This document shows positions 5,214-6,162 of a stretch of DNA of 6,162 nucleotides, piece after piece (position 1 is the stretch's first letter; each line of letters starts with the position of its first letter). Made by a program: the position numbers and the translations under genes. The notes under the pieces are model-generated. The model saw nothing but the letters and a program-made list of their open reading frames with translations. It searched no databases and was not told where the DNA came from. Source of the DNA: Desulfonatronospira sp. (lineage in GTDB: Bacteria; Desulfobacterota; Desulfovibrionia; Desulfovibrionales; Desulfonatronovibrionaceae); the NCBI GenBank assembly GCA_003554505.1, contig PWGS01000012.1, positions 1 to 6,162 on the forward strand, read 5' to 3'.

Positions 5214-6152
5214 ATGAAAACCTGGCTTGCTTCAATATTGATCTGCCCGGCCTGCCTGCCCCTGGAAAAGGGCCTGCAGCTGAAAGCAGACTCTCAGGAA
5301 GATGACGATGTTTTAGAAGGAACCCTCAACTGCCCGGAGTGCCTGAAAGAATATCCCATCCGGGAAGGCATCGCCATGGTGCACCCGCAGCAGGACACGA
5401 TTAAAGATTCCACATCAAAATATGAGAACTCTTGCGTGGTTTCATCCTACCTCTGGAGTCACTACTGCGACCTGCTTGAAGACCCCGAGGGCAGCAGCGC
5501 CTACAAGGACTGGGCAAAGCTGATGCACCAGGATACCGGGGGCTGCCTGGACATGGGCTCAGCCGTGGGCAGATTTACCTTTGACATGGCCTCCAAATTT
5601 GACTTTGCCCTGGGCATAGATAGTTCCACGGCCTTTATCCGGGCGGCCAGGGAACTCATGAACAGGAGACAGATTCAATTTGAGCTTGTTCAGGAGGGTA
5701 TTTTGTCCCGAAAAGAGACACTGACCCTGCCGGATGAATGGCAGACCAGAAACCTTGAGTTCATAGTGGCCGACGCCATGGCCCTGCCTTTCGCCACGGG
5801 CTCTTTTTCCGCCCTGGCCTCCCTGAATATGGTGGACAAACTGCCCCTGCCACTGCAACATCTGCAGGAAGCAGGGAGGCTGGCCCACAGGAAAAAGGTC
5901 CAGTTTCTGCTCTCAGACCCCTTTTCCTGGTCCGAGCAGAGCGCTGATCGCAAATACTGGCTGGGAGGCAAGCCCGAGGGAGACTTTTCCGGCTACGGTC
6001 TGGACAATATTGCCGGATGGCTTGAACGTCCCCGGGACAACCCCGGACCGGGATGGAATATCGAAAAAAAAGGTCACGTCTGGTGGAAAATCCGCACCCA
6101 CCGCAATCACTACGAACTTATCCGCAGCTGCTACGTCAAGGCTTTCAGGTGA
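5214..6152 (+). CDS. Methyltransferase with N-terminal Trm112-like zinc ribbon
   Basis: This 312-residue protein joins two domains. Residues 8-57 form a Trm112-like zinc ribbon with CPAC (Cys11, Cys14) and CPEC (Cys40, Cys43), followed by KEYPIREGIAMV, the usual strand after the second knuckle. Residues about 75-235 form a class I SAM-dependent methyltransferase. Motif I is LDMGSAVGRF (112-121), an acidic residue that may bind the ribose of SAM is Asp136 in GIDSS, and IVADAMALPF (184-193) is the adenine-binding region, followed by LASLNMVDKL. The C-terminal 75 residues, rich in Trp, Arg and His (PGPGWNIEKKGHVWWKIRTH), have no name I can give and may form the substrate lid. The substrate (RNA, protein or small molecule) cannot be told. 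The start is the first ATG in frame and is needed for the zinc ribbon, but its ribosome site is weak (GGAA four bases upstream). The stop overlaps a possible next start, suggesting an operon continuing rightward. Confidence 0.85.
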   Translation: MKTWLASILICPACLPLEKGLQLKADSQEDDDVLEGTLNCPECLKEYPIREGIAMVHPQQDTIKDSTSKYENSCVVSSYLWSHYCDLLEDPEGSSAYKDWAKLMHQDTGGCLDMGSAVGRFTFDMASKFDFALGIDSSTAFIRAARELMNRRQIQFELVQEGILSRKETLTLPDEWQTRNLEFIVADAMALPFATGSFSALASLNMVDKLPLPLQHLQEAGRLAHRKKVQFLLSDPFSWSEQSADRKYWLGGKPEGDFSGYGLDNIAGWLERPRDNPGPGWNIEKKGHVWWKIRTHRNHYELIRSCYVKAFR

Positions 6153-6162
6153 TGACTGTTCA
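6152..6162 (+). CDS. Possible start of a following gene (cut by the window edge)
   Basis: The methyltransferase stop TGA (6150-6152) overlaps an ATG at 6152-6154 by one base, a typical arrangement for translationally coupled genes. AAGG at 6139-6142 lies nine bases before it. Only the first codons (Met-Thr-Val) are visible, so neither the gene nor its product can be confirmed. Confidence 0.3.

Overview
The window holds six complete protein genes in about 6.2 kb. The gene set and composition point to a Gram-negative anaerobe of the sulfate-reducing Desulfobacterota, most plausibly a relative of the Desulfovibrionales. The grounds are the LL-diaminopimelate aminotransferase route to lysine, a small DsrE-like protein with a CxxC motif, a stand-alone SagB-type flavoprotein, a short glycine-poor RRM protein, and fairly GC-rich genes separated by AT-rich spacers. 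This placement is inference from gene content; no marker RNA gene is present.

Layout, left to right. dapL (83-1306, +) makes LL-diaminopimelate for lysine and peptidoglycan. It converges, with a gap of three bases, on a cardiolipin synthase gene (1310-2740, -). Behind cls, on the same strand but separated by a strong hairpin terminator (about 2846-2883), is an 84-residue RRM RNA-binding protein gene (2905-3159, -). Next is an AT-rich intergenic stretch of about 576 bases. It holds long T/A tracts, a probable rbp leader hairpin, and a structured block of GGTATCG/CGATACC inverted repeats (about 3475-3558), which may be a small repeat element flanked by an 8-base direct repeat. A SagB/ThcOx-type nitroreductase-fold gene follows (3736-4509, +), converging with a 13-base gap on a DsrE/F-like gene (4523-4870, -). 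After a second AT-rich spacer (4871-5213) comes a methyltransferase with an N-terminal Trm112-like zinc ribbon (5214-6152, +). Its stop codon overlaps a possible start of a further gene running off the window.

The genes do not form one pathway. They are mostly single transcription units in alternating orientation: housekeeping (dapL, cls), RNA metabolism (RRM protein), and three family-level enzymes of unknown substrate (SagB-like, DsrE-like, methyltransferase). I found no tRNA, rRNA, CRISPR array, transposase or phage gene. I see no convincing new multi-gene system. The items most worth a second look are the 3475-3558 repeat block, the long structured leader of the RRM gene, and the substrate-unknown SagB-like and zinc-ribbon methyltransferase enzymes.
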